Shown: one piece after another, positions 26,438-35,755 of the stretch | Layout of the letters: every line of letters begins with the position of its first letter | Numbering within the stretch: position 1 is the first letter of the stretch | NCBI RefSeq assembly: GCF_014648055.1 | Contig: NZ_BMQJ01000003.1 | Coordinates: 456,631-520,630 of the forward strand | Reading direction: 5' to 3' | Length of the DNA: 64,000 nt | DNA from: Streptosporangium pseudovulgare | Lineage (GTDB): Bacteria > Actinomycetota > Actinomycetes > Streptosporangiales > Streptosporangiaceae | Position numbers and translations under genes: made by a program | Notes under the pieces: generated by a model | The model's database searches: none | Seen by the model: only the letters and a program-made list of their open reading frames with translations | Told to the model about the DNA's origin: nothing

Positions 26438-27871
26438 GTGACCACCCGTCTGCAGAACTATGTCAACGGTGAGTTCGTGGACGCCAAGAGCGGCCGTTTC
26501 TCCGACGTCATCGACCCCTGCACCGGAGAGGCCTACCTGCAGGCGCCGATCTCCGGGGCGGAGGACGTCGACGCCGCCTACGCCGCCGCGGCCGCCGCGT
26601 TCGAGTCGTGGAGTCTGCTGACCCCCGGCGAGCGGGCCAATCTGCTGCTCAAGGTCGCGGACGCCATCGACGCGCGCGCCGACGAGATCAACGAGGCCGA
26701 GTGCCGCAACACCGGCAAGCCCCGTGCCCGGATGGCCGAGGACGAGACCCCGATCGCGGCCGACCACTTCCGGTTCTTCGCCGGAGCCGCCCGCACCCTG
26801 GAGGGGCCGACGTCGGGTGAGTTCCTCGCCGACCACACCTCCGTGATCCGGCACGAGCCGATCGGCGTCATCGGCCAGGTCACCCCCTGGAACTACCCGA
26901 TGATGATGGCGGTCTGGAAGATCGCCCCCGCGCTCGCCGCGGGCAACACCATCGTGCTCAAGCCGTCCGACACCACCCCGGTCTCCACCCTCAAGATGGC
27001 CGAGATCCTCGGTGAGGTCCTGCCGAAGGGCGTCTTCAACGTCGTCACCGGCGACCGCGAGACCGGCGCGCTCGTGGTGGGCCACCCGACCGCCCAGATG
27101 GTCGCGATCACCGGCTCGGTCGGCGCCGGCATGGCCGTGGCCAAGACCGCCGCCGAGGACGTCAAGCGGGTCCACCTGGAGCTCGGCGGTAAGGCCCCCG
27201 TCATCGTCTTCGACGACGTCAAGGATCTGAAGGCCGCTGCCGAGGCGATCGCCACGGGCGGCTTCTACAACGCCGGCCAGGACTGCACCGCGGCCTGCCG
27301 GGTGCTGGTCCACGAGGACGCCCACGACGAGTTCGTGGCGGCCCTCGTCGAGGCGGCCACCGCCACCGTGACCGGCGACCTGTCCAACGAGGACGCCCTC
27401 TACGGTCCGCTCAACAACGCGGACCAGCTGGCGCGGGTGACCGGCTTCATCGAGCGGGTGCCCGGCCACGCCAAGGTCCTGACCGGCGGGCAGCGGGTCG
27501 GCGACACGGGGTACTTCTTCGCCCCGACCGTCGTCGACGGCCTCCAGCAGGATGACGAGATGGTGCAGAACGAGGTCTTCGGGCCCGTCATCACCGTCCA
27601 GACCTTCTCCGACGAGGCCGACGCCGTGGCCAAGGCCAACGGCGTCCGGTACGGCCTCGCCAGCTCGGTGTGGACCTCCGACCACGGCCGGGCGATGCGG
27701 GTGTCGAGGCGACTCGACTTCGGCGTCGTGTGGGTCAACACCCACATCCCCTTCGTGTCCGAGATGCCGCACGGAGGCTTCAAGCACTCCGGCTACGGCA
27801 AGGACCTGTCGGTCTTCGGGCTCCACGACTACCTCCGCGTCAAGCACGTCATGCACTACATCGGCGAATAG
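26438..27871 (+). CDS. Aldehyde dehydrogenase, gamma-aminobutyraldehyde type
   Basis: A 477-residue NAD-dependent dehydrogenase. Catalytic Cys283 is in [11 protein letters not shown], Glu248 in [30 protein letters not shown] is the nucleotide-binding segment, given in part. NAGQDCTAA resembles enzymes of the PatD/KauB group that oxidise 4-aminobutanal to GABA. GTG 26438 follows CAGGAGGTCAACG. The importer genes follow after 26 bases, so uptake and oxidation of polyamines are probably cotranscribed. Confidence 0.9.
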   Translation: MTTRLQNYVNGEFVDAKSGRFSDVIDPCTGEAYLQAPISGAEDVDAAYAAAAAAFESWSLLTPGERANLLLKVADAIDARADEINEAECRNTGKPRARMAEDETPIAADHFRFFAGAARTLEGPTSGEFLADHTSVIRHEPIGVIGQVTPWNYPMMMAVWKIAPALAAGNTIVLKPSDTTPVSTLKMAEILGEVLPKGVFNVVTGDRETGALVVGHPTAQMVAITGSVGAGMAVAKTAAEDVKRVHLELGGKAPVIVFDDVKDLKAAAEAIATGGFYNAGQDCTAACRVLVHEDAHDEFVAALVEAATATVTGDLSNEDALYGPLNNADQLARVTGFIERVPGHAKVLTGGQRVGDTGYFFAPTVVDGLQQDDEMVQNEVFGPVITVQTFSDEADAVAKANGVRYGLASSVWTSDHGRAMRVSRRLDFGVVWVNTHIPFVSEMPHGGFKHSGYGKDLSVFGLHDYLRVKHVMHYIGE

Positions 27872-27897
27872 CCGCGAAACAAGAGGGATAGCCTGGT

Positions 27898-29046
27898 ATG
27901 ACCGAAACCCAGGCGGATGTGGAGGCGGTGGCCCCCGCCGCCTCCGGCCCGCCTCCGGTGCCCGCCATCGAACTCGACGGAGTCGTCAAGGAGTACCTCG
28001 CCCACGGTGAGGTCGTCCAGGCGGTCAAGGGCGTCACCCTGACCATCGCCGAGGGCGAGTTCTTCTCGCTCCTCGGCCCCTCGGGGTGTGGCAAGACCAC
28101 CACCATGCGCATGATCGCCGGGTTCGAGGACCCGTCGCGCGGCACGGTGCGGCTGCACGGCCAGGACGTGACCGACGTCCCCCCCAACAAACGCGACGTG
28201 AACATGGTGTTCCAGTCGTACGCGCTCTTCCCCCACATGAACGTCTGGGAGAACGTCGCCTTCGGTCTGCGGCGCAAGAAGGTGCCCGACGCCGAGATCA
28301 GACGCCGCGTCGGTGAGATGCTGGAGATCGTGGACCTCGGCGGGCGCGAGAAGCGCCGCCCCCGCGAGATGTCCGGCGGCCAGCAGCAGCGGGTGGCCCT
28401 GGCCCGGGCCCTGGTCAACCGGCCCCGCGCCCTCCTGCTGGACGAGCCGCTGGGCGCCCTCGACCTCAAGCTGCGCCAGGCCATGCAGATCGAGCTCAAG
28501 CGCATCCAGCGCGAGGTCGGCATCACGTTCGTCTACGTCACCCACGACCAGAGCGAGGCGCTCACCATGAGCGACCGCATCGCCGTCATGAACGACGGCC
28601 TGGTCGAGCAGCTCGCCTCCCCCCGCGAGATCTACGAGCGCCCCGCCACCGCGTTCGTCGCCGGGTTCATCGGCACCTCCAACCTGATCAGCGGGACGGT
28701 GGACCGGGTCGAGGACGGCTGCGCCGTACTGCGGCTCGGAGACGACGGCCGGGTCCTCGCCGAGGAGGGCGCGCACCGGGCCGGGGACGCGATCGCGGTC
28801 ACCGTACGCCCGGAGAAGGTCATGATCTCCACCGACGAGCCCGCGGCGGGCCTCAGCGCCGTGCGCGGCACCGTCGCCGAGGTCGTCTACCTGGGTCTGT
28901 ACAACAGCTACGCGGTGCGCCTGCCCGGCGGCACCGAGGTCACCGTCTTCCAGCAGAACGCGCTCGACAGCACGAGCACGGCCGAGCGCGGCGACGCGGT
29001 CTGGCTGTCGTGGCGGCCGCAGCATTCTTACGTGATCGGAAGTTGA
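27898..29046 (+). CDS. Polyamine-type ABC transporter ATPase (PotA-like)
   Basis: A 382-residue ATPase. Walker A is GPSGCGKT (60-67), Q-loop [11 protein letters not shown], signature [15 protein letters not shown], Walker [12 protein letters not shown], followed by a C-terminal TOBE domain (about 285-375). [11 protein letters not shown] is typical of the spermidine/putrescine/iron class. It energises the two permeases downstream. Confidence 0.92.
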   Translation: MTETQADVEAVAPAASGPPPVPAIELDGVVKEYLAHGEVVQAVKGVTLTIAEGEFFSLLGPSGCGKTTTMRMIAGFEDPSRGTVRLHGQDVTDVPPNKRDVNMVFQSYALFPHMNVWENVAFGLRRKKVPDAEIRRRVGEMLEIVDLGGREKRRPREMSGGQQQRVALARALVNRPRALLLDEPLGALDLKLRQAMQIELKRIQREVGITFVYVTHDQSEALTMSDRIAVMNDGLVEQLASPREIYERPATAFVAGFIGTSNLISGTVDRVEDGCAVLRLGDDGRVLAEEGAHRAGDAIAVTVRPEKVMISTDEPAAGLSAVRGTVAEVVYLGLYNSYAVRLPGGTEVTVFQQNALDSTSTAERGDAVWLSWRPQHSYVIGS

Positions 29047-29054
29047 GCCACCCC

Positions 29055-30302
29055 ATGCACCAGGACTCCTCCCTCGACGCCGCCCTGCTGCGCGGCATGA
29101 CCCGGCCCCGCTCGGTGACCCGCCGCGACGCCTTCCGCCTCGCCGGCCTGTCGGCCGCCGGGCTCGCCCTGACCGCCTGCGGCGTGCAGGGCAAGAAGGC
29201 CGCCCCGCCCCAGAAGGACGCCGTCGCCGACTACTGGGCGTCCAAGAAGAAGAACGGCACGCTGCGGTTCGCCAACTGGACGCTGTACATCGACAAGGAG
29301 GACGGGCGCTCCCCCTCCCTGGAGAAGTTCACCGCCGACACCGGCATCAAGGTGACCTACACCGAGGCCATCCAGGACACCCCCTCCTTCTTCGGCAAGA
29401 TCCAGCCGCTGCTCGCCTCCGGCACCGACATCGGCTACGACGTGATGATCATCACCAACGGCATCCACCTCAGCAAGGCCATCGCGCTGGGCTACCTGGT
29501 GCCGCTCGACCACTCCAAGCTGCCCAACTTCGCGGCCAACGCGGCGGAGAAGGTCAAGAACCCCACCTGGGACCCGAACAACACCTACACGATCCCCTGG
29601 ACGGCGGGCCTGACCGGCATCGCCTACAACCCCAAGTACGTGGACGAGGTCACCAGCGTCAACGACCTGTGGAACCCCAAGTACAAGGGCAAGGTCGGCA
29701 TGATGCTCGACCCGCAGGAGGTCGCGAACTTCGGGATGTTCGCCGAGGGCATCGACCCGGACAAGTCCACCGAGGCCGACTGGCGCAAGGCCGCCGCCCG
29801 GCTGCAGAAGCAGCGCGACGACGGCCTGGTGCGCAAGTACTACGAGAACGACTACGTCGACGCGCTGGCCCGGGGCGACATCTGGATCACCATGGCCTGG
29901 TCGGGCGACATCTTCCAGCAGGTCGCCGAGGGCAAGGACATCAAGTTCGTGGTCCCCCAGGAGGGCGGCACGATCTGGACCGACAACCTGTGCATCCCCA
30001 AGACCGCGCAGAACCCCCTCGACGCGCTCACCTACATGGACTACGTCTACCAGCCGAAGATCGCCACGATGCTGGTGGAGGCCATCAACTACATCACCCC
30101 GGTGCCGGCCACCAAGGACCTCGTCCTGGCCGACGCCGCCAAGGCGAGCGGCGACGACAAGAAGTCGCTGGAGCAGCTCGCGAGCAGCCCGATGGTCTAC
30201 CCCGCCGAGGCCGACATGGCCAGGCTGCGGTCCTACCGGGCCCTCACCACGGCCGAGGAGAAGGTCTTCGAGTCCATCTTCCAGCCCATCACCCAGGGGT
30301 AG
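29055..30302 (+). CDS. Polyamine-type ABC transporter substrate-binding lipoprotein (PotD-like)
   Basis: A 415-residue binding protein. TRRDAFRLAGLSAAGLALTAC contains a twin-arginine motif (Arg23-Arg24) and a lipobox ending at Cys42, so it is probably a Tat-exported lipoprotein. LRFANWTLYIDKE and NDLWNPKYKGKVGMM fit the spermidine/putrescine binding family. ATG 29055 is chosen with GGAAG 12 bases upstream; TTG 29043 is an alternative start. Confidence 0.9.
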   Translation: MHQDSSLDAALLRGMTRPRSVTRRDAFRLAGLSAAGLALTACGVQGKKAAPPQKDAVADYWASKKKNGTLRFANWTLYIDKEDGRSPSLEKFTADTGIKVTYTEAIQDTPSFFGKIQPLLASGTDIGYDVMIITNGIHLSKAIALGYLVPLDHSKLPNFAANAAEKVKNPTWDPNNTYTIPWTAGLTGIAYNPKYVDEVTSVNDLWNPKYKGKVGMMLDPQEVANFGMFAEGIDPDKSTEADWRKAAARLQKQRDDGLVRKYYENDYVDALARGDIWITMAWSGDIFQQVAEGKDIKFVVPQEGGTIWTDNLCIPKTAQNPLDALTYMDYVYQPKIATMLVEAINYITPVPATKDLVLADAAKASGDDKKSLEQLASSPMVYPAEADMARLRSYRALTTAEEKVFESIFQPITQG

Positions 30303-30309
30303 GCGAGCG

Positions 30310-31161
30310 ATGAAGCGCTTCGCCCCCTACCTGCTGATCCTCCCCGGCGGGCTGTGGCTGGCGATCTTCCTGGTGGTGCCGATGGTCTTCATGGCCTCGG
30401 TGTCCACCCAGGAGGGCGACGTGGTCAACGGCTTCGTCCAGACGTTCAACCTGTCGATCTACGGCGACGTCCTGTCGCAGTACGGCACGCAGTTCCTGCG
30501 CTCGGCCGGGTACGGCCTGGTCGCCACGGTCGTCTCCATCGTGCTGGCCTACCCGATGGCCTACTGGATCGCCTTCAGGGGCGGCTCCCGCAAGTCGACC
30601 TACCTGCTGCTGGTGCTGCTGCCGTTCTTCGTGTCGTTCGTGCTGCGCACCGTGTCATGGAAGTTCCTGCTGGCCGACAACGGGCTGCTGCTGTCGCCGC
30701 TGAAGTCCCTGGGTCTGGTGCCCGCGGACTTCCACGTGCTGCAGACGACCGTGGCGGTGATCGGCGGCCTGGTCTACAACTACCTGCCGTTCATGATCCT
30801 GCCGATCTACGTGGCCCTGGAGCGGGTGGACCCCCGGGTCGTGGAGGCCGCGCAGGACCTGTACGCGGCCCGGCGGCAGGCCTTCACCAAGGTCGTGCTG
30901 CCGCTGTCGCTGCCCGGCGTGTTCGCCGGGGTGCTGATGACGTTCGTCCCGATGACCGCCGACTACGTCAACGCCGAGATCCTCGGCGGCCCGGCGAACA
31001 CGATGATCGGCAACATCATCCAGTCCAGGTTCCTGGTCAACAACGACTACCCGTCGGCCGCGGCGCTGTCGTTCGCGCTGATGGCGGCGATGCTGATCGG
31101 CATCTTCGCCTACGCCAGGGCGCTGGGCACCGAGAACGTGCTGGAGGCGGCGGCCCGATGA
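30310..31161 (+). CDS. Polyamine-type ABC transporter permease (PotB-like)
   Basis: A 283-residue permease with six transmembrane helices. VEAAQDLYAARRQAFTKVVLPLS is the EAA loop that contacts the ATPase, given here only as VEAAQDLYAA and AFTKVVLPLS. It starts 7 bases after the binding-protein gene and overlaps the next permease by 4 bases. Confidence 0.92.
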   Translation: MKRFAPYLLILPGGLWLAIFLVVPMVFMASVSTQEGDVVNGFVQTFNLSIYGDVLSQYGTQFLRSAGYGLVATVVSIVLAYPMAYWIAFRGGSRKSTYLLLVLLPFFVSFVLRTVSWKFLLADNGLLLSPLKSLGLVPADFHVLQTTVAVIGGLVYNYLPFMILPIYVALERVDPRVVEAAQDLYAARRQAFTKVVLPLSLPGVFAGVLMTFVPMTADYVNAEILGGPANTMIGNIIQSRFLVNNDYPSAAALSFALMAAMLIGIFAYARALGTENVLEAAAR

Positions 31162-32006
31162 GCACTGCCACCACGTCCGCGCCCGTCACGGCGCCGTCCG
31201 CCGGCGCCCCGGCGCCCGCCCGGCCTCGCCGCCGCCTCCTCGACCGGCTGCTCAAGGTCTACGTCTGGCTGATCCTCGCCTGGCTGTTCCTGCCGATCGT
31301 GGTCATGATCATCTTCGGCTTCAACGACACCAAGAGCAAGTCGAACGTGACCTGGCAGGGCTTCACCTTCAAGTGGTGGGGCATGCTCGACCAGGACCCC
31401 AAGCTGATCGAGGCGGTCGTCAACTCCCTGGAGATCGCCGTGCTCGCCACGGTGATCACCACGGTGATCGGCACCCTCATGGGCCTGGCGATGGGCCGCT
31501 ACAGGTTCCGCGGGCTGGGCGCCGTCAACCTGGTGCTCTTCGCCGCCATCGCCTCGCCCGAGCTGGTCATGGGCTCCTCGCTGCTGTCGCTGTTCGTCAG
31601 CGCCGGGGTGCAGCCCGGCTTCGTGACCGTGGTCATCGCGCACGTGCTGTTCTCCCTGTCGTTCGTGGCGATCACCGTACGGGCCCGGGTCGTCGGCCTC
31701 GACCCCTCGATCGAGGAGGCGGCGCGCGACCTCGGGGCGTCCACCTGGGTGACGTTCTGGCGCGTCACGTTCCCGATGATCCTGCCCGGCGTCATCTCGG
31801 GCGCGCTGCTGGCGTTCGCGCTGTCCATCGACGACTTCGTGATCACCCAGTTCACCAGCGGCGCCCTCCAGACGTTCCCGCTGTGGATCTGGGGCGCCAC
31901 CCGGATCGGGGTGCCGCCACAGGTCAACATTCTCGGAACCCTTATATTCGCGGTAGGCGTGGTGATCGCCGTGGTGAACACGGTGACCGCCCGCCGCCGG
32001 ACCTAG
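31158..32006 (+). CDS. Polyamine-type ABC transporter permease (PotC-like)
   Basis: A 282-residue permease with six helices; EEAARDLGASTWVTFWRVTFP is the EAA loop (given in part: EEAARDLGAS), and LLAFALSIDDFVITQF is characteristic of PotC. A Pro/Ala-rich cytoplasmic lead (1-25) precedes helix 1. ATGA overlap with the previous gene. A hairpin follows the stop. Confidence 0.92.
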   Translation: MSTATTSAPVTAPSAGAPAPARPRRRLLDRLLKVYVWLILAWLFLPIVVMIIFGFNDTKSKSNVTWQGFTFKWWGMLDQDPKLIEAVVNSLEIAVLATVITTVIGTLMGLAMGRYRFRGLGAVNLVLFAAIASPELVMGSSLLSLFVSAGVQPGFVTVVIAHVLFSLSFVAITVRARVVGLDPSIEEAARDLGASTWVTFWRVTFPMILPGVISGALLAFALSIDDFVITQFTSGALQTFPLWIWGATRIGVPPQVNILGTLIFAVGVVIAVVNTVTARRRT

Positions 32007-32015
32007 CGTCGTCAG

Positions 32016-32048
32016 GCCCCGTCCCGCCCGCGGTGGGTGGAACGGGGC
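32016..32048 (+). terminator. Hairpin after the importer genes
   Basis: GCCCCGT (32016-32022) pairs with ACGGGGC (32042-32048), and CCGCCC with GGGTGG continues the stem. It ends the dehydrogenase-importer operon and separates it from the oxidase gene. Confidence 0.65.
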
Positions 32049-32143
32049 TTCGGCGTACCCGAAAGAGATCTCCGGCACAGAACAGGGAGGCGAGATCGGA
32101 TTCAGGCGGGGGGAACCCGCGTGTGACCACCGAGGTCACGCAA

Positions 32144-32160
32144 TACCTACACAACGAATT
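32144..32160 (+). promoter_or_regulatory. Element shared with the aldehyde dehydrogenase promoter
   Basis: TACCTACACAACGAATT matches TATCTTAACAACGAAAT (26355-26371) at 13 of 17 bases, including the core ACAACGAA. It sits 30 bases before the oxidase start, where the DNA becomes unusually A+T rich. A common regulator, perhaps the Lrp protein at 25722, is likely. Confidence 0.55.
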
Positions 32161-32189
32161 TTTTGACTCACCGTAGGGAAGTGAGATTT

Positions 32190-33584
32190 GTGGATCCGCT
32201 GAAGGCTCTTGCTGACGCGGAGCGCAAGCCGTACTGGCTCGACAGTCCGGCGAAACCCGAGCCGCTGCCGCGGCTCCTCAAGGACACGACCGCCGATCTC
32301 GCGGTGGTCGGCGGAGGCTTCTCGGGGCTGTGGGCCGCCCTGATGGCCAAGGAACGCGACCCGTCCCTCGACGTGGTCCTGCTGGAAGGACGCGGGATCG
32401 GCTGGGCGGCCTCCGGCCGCAACGGCGGGTTCGCGGTGGCGTCGCTCACCCACGGCCTCGCCAACGGGCTGGAACGCTGGCCCGAGGAGATCACCACCCT
32501 GGAACGGCTGGGCCGGGCGAACCTCGACGAGATCGGCGAGGCCGTCAGGCGCTACGGCATCGACTGCGCCTACGAGCGCACCGGCGAACTGCACGTCGCC
32601 ACCGAGCCCTGGCAGCTCGACGAGATGCGCGAGAGCGTCCGGGCGGCGCGGGAACTGGGCCTGGGCTACGACGTCCTCGACCGCGACGAGGTCCGGGCGG
32701 AGGTGAACTCGCCCACCTACGTCGGCGGCTACTGGGAACGCGACGGCTGCGCCATGATCGACCCCGCCCGGCTGGCCTGGGGGCTCCGGCGGGCCTGCCT
32801 GGAGCTGGGCGTGCGCGTCTACGAGGGCACGCCGGTCCGCCACATCAGGGACAGCCGGGCCACCATGGACCTGGTCACCCCGCGCGGCACCGTCAGGGCC
32901 GCGAAGGTCGCGCTCGGCACCGGCGTGTTCCAGCCGCTGCTGCGCAGGCTGAAGCACTTCCTGGTGCCGGTCTACGACTACGCCCTGATGACCGAGCCGC
33001 TGTCGGAGGAGCAGCTCGCCTCCGTCGGCTGGCGCAACCGCCAGGGCGTGGGCGACTCGGCCAACCAGTTCCACTACTACCGGCTGACCGCCGACAACCG
33101 CATCCTGTGGGGCGGCTACGACGCGGTCTACTACAACGGCGGCCGCATCAGGCCGGAGTACGAGCAGCGCGACGAGACCTTCGCCAAGCTGGCGGAGCAC
33201 TTCTTCACCACCTTCCCGCAGCTCGACGGGGTGCGCTTCACCCACCGGTGGGGCGGCGTCATCGACACCTGCAGCAGGTTCAGCGCCTTCTACGGCCACG
33301 CCCACGGCGGGCGGCTCGCCTACGCCGTCGGCTACACCGGCCTGGGGGTCGCCGCCACCCGCTTCGGGGCCAACGTCATGCTCGACCTGCTCGCCGGGGA
33401 GCCGACGGAGCGGACCGAGCTGCGGATGGTCCGGGAGAAGCCGATCCCCTTCCCGCCGGAGCCGGTCCGCTCTGCGGGGATCCAGATGACGCGCTGGTCG
33501 CTCGCCCGGGCCGACCTCCACGAGGGCCGCCGCAACCTGTGGCTGCGCACCCTGGACCGGATGGGCCTCGGTTTCGACTCCTGA
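32190..33584 (+). CDS. FAD-dependent amine oxidase/oxidoreductase (PuuB-like DAO family)
   Basis: A 464-residue flavoprotein. The Rossmann motif LAVVGGGFSGLWAALMAKE lies near residues 37-55, followed by VVLLEG and ASGRNGGFA; HRWGGVIDTCSRF and VGYTGLGVAATRF are C-terminal FAD-contact segments. This class includes gamma-glutamylputrescine oxidase; the context suggests oxidation of an imported amine to the aldehyde used by the dehydrogenase. GTG 32190 has GGGAAG 9 bases upstream; TTG 32163 or GTG 32181 are possible. Confidence 0.85.
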   Translation: MDPLKALADAERKPYWLDSPAKPEPLPRLLKDTTADLAVVGGGFSGLWAALMAKERDPSLDVVLLEGRGIGWAASGRNGGFAVASLTHGLANGLERWPEEITTLERLGRANLDEIGEAVRRYGIDCAYERTGELHVATEPWQLDEMRESVRAARELGLGYDVLDRDEVRAEVNSPTYVGGYWERDGCAMIDPARLAWGLRRACLELGVRVYEGTPVRHIRDSRATMDLVTPRGTVRAAKVALGTGVFQPLLRRLKHFLVPVYDYALMTEPLSEEQLASVGWRNRQGVGDSANQFHYYRLTADNRILWGGYDAVYYNGGRIRPEYEQRDETFAKLAEHFFTTFPQLDGVRFTHRWGGVIDTCSRFSAFYGHAHGGRLAYAVGYTGLGVAATRFGANVMLDLLAGEPTERTELRMVREKPIPFPPEPVRSAGIQMTRWSLARADLHEGRRNLWLRTLDRMGLGFDS

Positions 33585-33616
33585 GGCGTCTTCTGGGGCG
33601 TCTTCTGAGGCGTCCC

Positions 33617-33660
33617 GTCCCGCGGGAACGCGGCCGGTCCCGGCCCCTCTCCCGCGGGAC
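33617..33660 (+). terminator. Long hairpin after the amine oxidase gene
   Basis: GTCCCGCGGGA (33617-33627) pairs with TCCCGCGGGAC (33650-33660), with GGCCGG/CCGGCC inside. Just before it GGCGTCTTCTGRG is repeated (33586-33612). Confidence 0.7.
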
Positions 33661-33746
33661 GCGGAGTCCGGAGCGGCTCCTCGGTGAGGCGTCGCCGGCC
33701 GGTAATCCGATTGCGGCGCCCGGCCGGTCCGGCGCAGGGTGGGCGG

Positions 33747-34277
33747 ATGATCGTTCGCCGTGAGACCCCCGCCGACATCGACGCCGTCCACCAGGTGACG
33801 GCCGCCGCCTTCGCCAAGCCCGACCGGCCCGGCGAGACCCCCGTCGAGGACACCCTGCTGCGCGAGCTGCGCGACTGCGACGGATGGATGCCCGCGCTGT
33901 CCCTCGTCGCGACCGGCCCGGACGGGCAGGTCGTCGGGCACGTGCTGGGCAGCCGCGGCCACGTCGAGGGGACTCCCGTCGTCGCCGTCGGCCCGGTGAG
34001 CGTCCGCCCCGCCCACCAGCGGCGCGGCGTCGGCCTCGCCCTGGTGCACACCCTCCTCGGCGCCGCGGACGCCACGGGCGAGCCGATGGCGGTGCTGGTC
34101 GGCTCGCCCGCCTACTACTCGCGCTTCGGCTTCCGGTCCGGCGCGGAGTACGGCGTCGTGCCCCCGGTGCCGGAGTGGGAGGTGTTCTTCCAGGTCCGCA
34201 CCCTGTCGGCGTACGACCCGGGCGACCCGCGCCTCCGCGGCGCGTTCGCCTACGCCGAGCCCTTCAACCGGGTCTGA
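33747..34277 (+). CDS. GNAT-family N-acetyltransferase
   Basis: A 176-residue acetyltransferase. VGPVSVRPAHQRRGVGLAL contains the acetyl-CoA loop (RRGVG), and YYSRFGFRSGAEYGV is typical of the YhbS-like subgroup. The substrate is unknown. ATG 33747 begins at the conserved MIVRRETPADIDAV. No link with the neighbouring genes is evident. Confidence 0.88.
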   Translation: MIVRRETPADIDAVHQVTAAAFAKPDRPGETPVEDTLLRELRDCDGWMPALSLVATGPDGQVVGHVLGSRGHVEGTPVVAVGPVSVRPAHQRRGVGLALVHTLLGAADATGEPMAVLVGSPAYYSRFGFRSGAEYGVVPPVPEWEVFFQVRTLSAYDPGDPRLRGAFAYAEPFNRV

Positions 34278-34321
34278 CCCCTCCCGCCGGGCCAGGGGCG
34301 TTCCGTCGGGGCCGCCCCGGA

Positions 34322-34353
34322 CCTTTCCCGGCCCTTTCCCGGCCCTTTCCCGG
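34322..34353. repeat. Three short tandem repeats CCTTTCCCGGC
   Basis: An 11-bp unit, CCTTTCCCGGC, repeated three times between the convergent GNAT and NTF2-like genes. Confidence 0.7.
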
Positions 34354-34399
34354 CTCATCCCGAGTCACCGGACGGGCTCGCATCGCCGGGCCGGCCGTT

Positions 34400-34834
34400 C
34401 TATCGGGCCGGGTCCGTCCCGCCGGGCATTCCGCCGGCCTCCCTGAGCCGGGCGAGCGCGGCGGCGTCCATGTAGTCGCGGCAGTGGACCACGCGGCCGT
34501 CCCTGACCCGCAGGACCAGCAGGCCCGGGACCGTGAAGGGGCGTCCGGTCGTGCCCAGGGTCCCGGCGGTCTCGTGCTCGACCACCACCACCTCGGGGTC
34601 GGCGGTCTCGTGGACGACCACGCCGCGGATCTCCTCCACCCGCACCGGACTCGCGTCCCACATGGCCCGGTATCCAGCGCGGATCGCCTCGCGGCCCGTG
34701 AGATCCGGGAGGAAGCCCGGGACGGCGAAGGGGAACTCGTGGACGGCGTCCTCGGCGTAGAGGTCGGCGAGGGCGTCGGCCGACTTGCCGCGCATCGCGT
34801 CGTGGTAACGAGCGACGATCGCACTCGGGCGCAT
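34400..34834 (-). CDS. NTF2-like / SnoaL-fold protein
   Basis: A 144-residue cone-fold protein: RYHDAMRGKSADALADLYAE at the N-terminus, HEFPFAVPG and GREAIRAGYRAMW, and a strand-rich C-terminus ending GRVVHCRDYMD. This fold includes ketosteroid-isomerase-like enzymes and many small binding proteins; the activity is not predictable. ATG 34834 is chosen for GGAGCAGCC before it; ATG 34849 is possible. Divergent from a TetR gene. Confidence 0.82.
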   Translation of the reverse strand: MRPSAIVARYHDAMRGKSADALADLYAEDAVHEFPFAVPGFLPDLTGREAIRAGYRAMWDASPVRVEEIRGVVVHETADPEVVVVEHETAGTLGTTGRPFTVPGLLVLRVRDGRVVHCRDYMDAAALARLREAGGMPGGTDPAR

Positions 34835-34862
34835 GGCTGCTCCATTCATCTCGTTCAAATCG

Positions 34863-34916
34863 CTCAACGATTGTTGAGTGTACGGCGCGGCCCATGTTCG
34901 ATCAACGGTTGTAGAG
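34863..34916. promoter_or_regulatory. Two TetR-type operator candidates
   Basis: CTCAACGATTGTTGAG (34863-34878, perfect 6-bp inverted arms) and the related ATCAACGGTTGTAGAG (34901-34916) match at 13 of 16 bases and lie 38 bases apart between divergent genes. Confidence 0.65.
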
Positions 34917-34955
34917 CGAAAGGGCGGCCACCGTCCGCGCCGGTAAAGTGACCGG

Positions 34956-35513
34956 ATGACCATCACCCGCGCCGAGCGCCGTCTCCGCTCCGAGCGGCGC
35001 ATCCTCGACGCGGCCCGCGCGCTGTTCGCCGATCGGGGCTTCGAGCGCACCACCATCCGCGCGGTCGCGGCGGCGGCGGGCGTCGACCCGGCGCTCGTCA
35101 TGCAGTACTTCGGATCCAAGCAGGAGCTGTTCAGCCGGGCCGTACAGGCCGTTCCCACCAAGGAGGGGGAGCCCGGCGAGGCCCGCGATCTGGCCGGGCG
35201 GATGCTGGAGACGCTAGGGATGAAGCTGGGCGGCCTTTCACCGGCCTCGCTGGCCATGCTGCGCTCCATGCTCACCCACCCCGAGGCCGCCGACGCCGCC
35301 CGGACCGCGCTCGGCGGACAGATCGATCGGGTCGGCGCCGAGCTGCCCGGCGACGACGCCCGGCTGCGCGCCGCGCTGGCCACCTCGGTCCTGCTCGGCG
35401 TCACCGTCGGCCACCAGCTCCTCGGCCTGGACCCGCTGCGCGACGCGCCCCGGGAAGAGATCGATCGCCTGCTGCGCCCCGCGCTGCTCGCGCTCCTGGG
35501 CGAGAGGGAGTGA
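34956..35513 (+). CDS. TetR-family regulator
   Basis: A 185-residue repressor. The HTH is RRILDAARALFADRGFERTT and VAAAAGVDPALVMQYFGSKQEL; the C-terminal domain is the TetR_C ligand part (AMLRSMLTHPEA). Probably represses itself and the divergent NTF2-like gene through the paired sites upstream. Confidence 0.9.
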   Translation: MTITRAERRLRSERRILDAARALFADRGFERTTIRAVAAAAGVDPALVMQYFGSKQELFSRAVQAVPTKEGEPGEARDLAGRMLETLGMKLGGLSPASLAMLRSMLTHPEAADAARTALGGQIDRVGAELPGDDARLRAALATSVLLGVTVGHQLLGLDPLRDAPREEIDRLLRPALLALLGERE

Positions 35514-35755
35514 CGCCGCCGCCCTGGGGCGGGGCTCCGGCAGGCGCGGTGCCGACGGGTCGTACGGCCCCCTTTCCAGAGCCGGCGCTCCACTCCGATG
35601 AGAGCGGGCCGGAGGAGTGGCCGCCCGCCTGGTTCGGGTCCGTGACCACCGATCGGGATGACATCGCCGAACGCACCGAAGAGATCTTTCGCGATGGCCG
35701 TGGCCACGAATCGGGATCGTTCAGGGGCGGGAGTCGTCCAGACTGGGACGCATGA
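35510..35755 (+). CDS. Small hypothetical protein bridging tetR and hydrolase genes
   Basis: An 81-residue frame that overlaps the TetR stop by 4 bases (GTGA) and the hydrolase start by 4 bases (ATGA), the pattern of a coupled operon. The first 25 residues are Pro/Ala-rich; the rest is acidic: GPEEWPPAWFG, DRDDIAERTEEIFRDG. Third-position G+C is lower than in neighbours, so it may be chance. I recognise no family. Confidence 0.4.
   Translation: MTPPPWGGAPAGAVPTGRTAPFPEPALHSDESGPEEWPPAWFGSVTTDRDDIAERTEEIFRDGRGHESGSFRGGSRPDWDA

Noticed and set aside
32136..34358. A 740-codon minus-strand frame opposite the amine oxidase and GNAT genes
   Set aside because: Antisense shadow with Val/His/Asp/Arg bias; both plus-strand genes have clear motifs.
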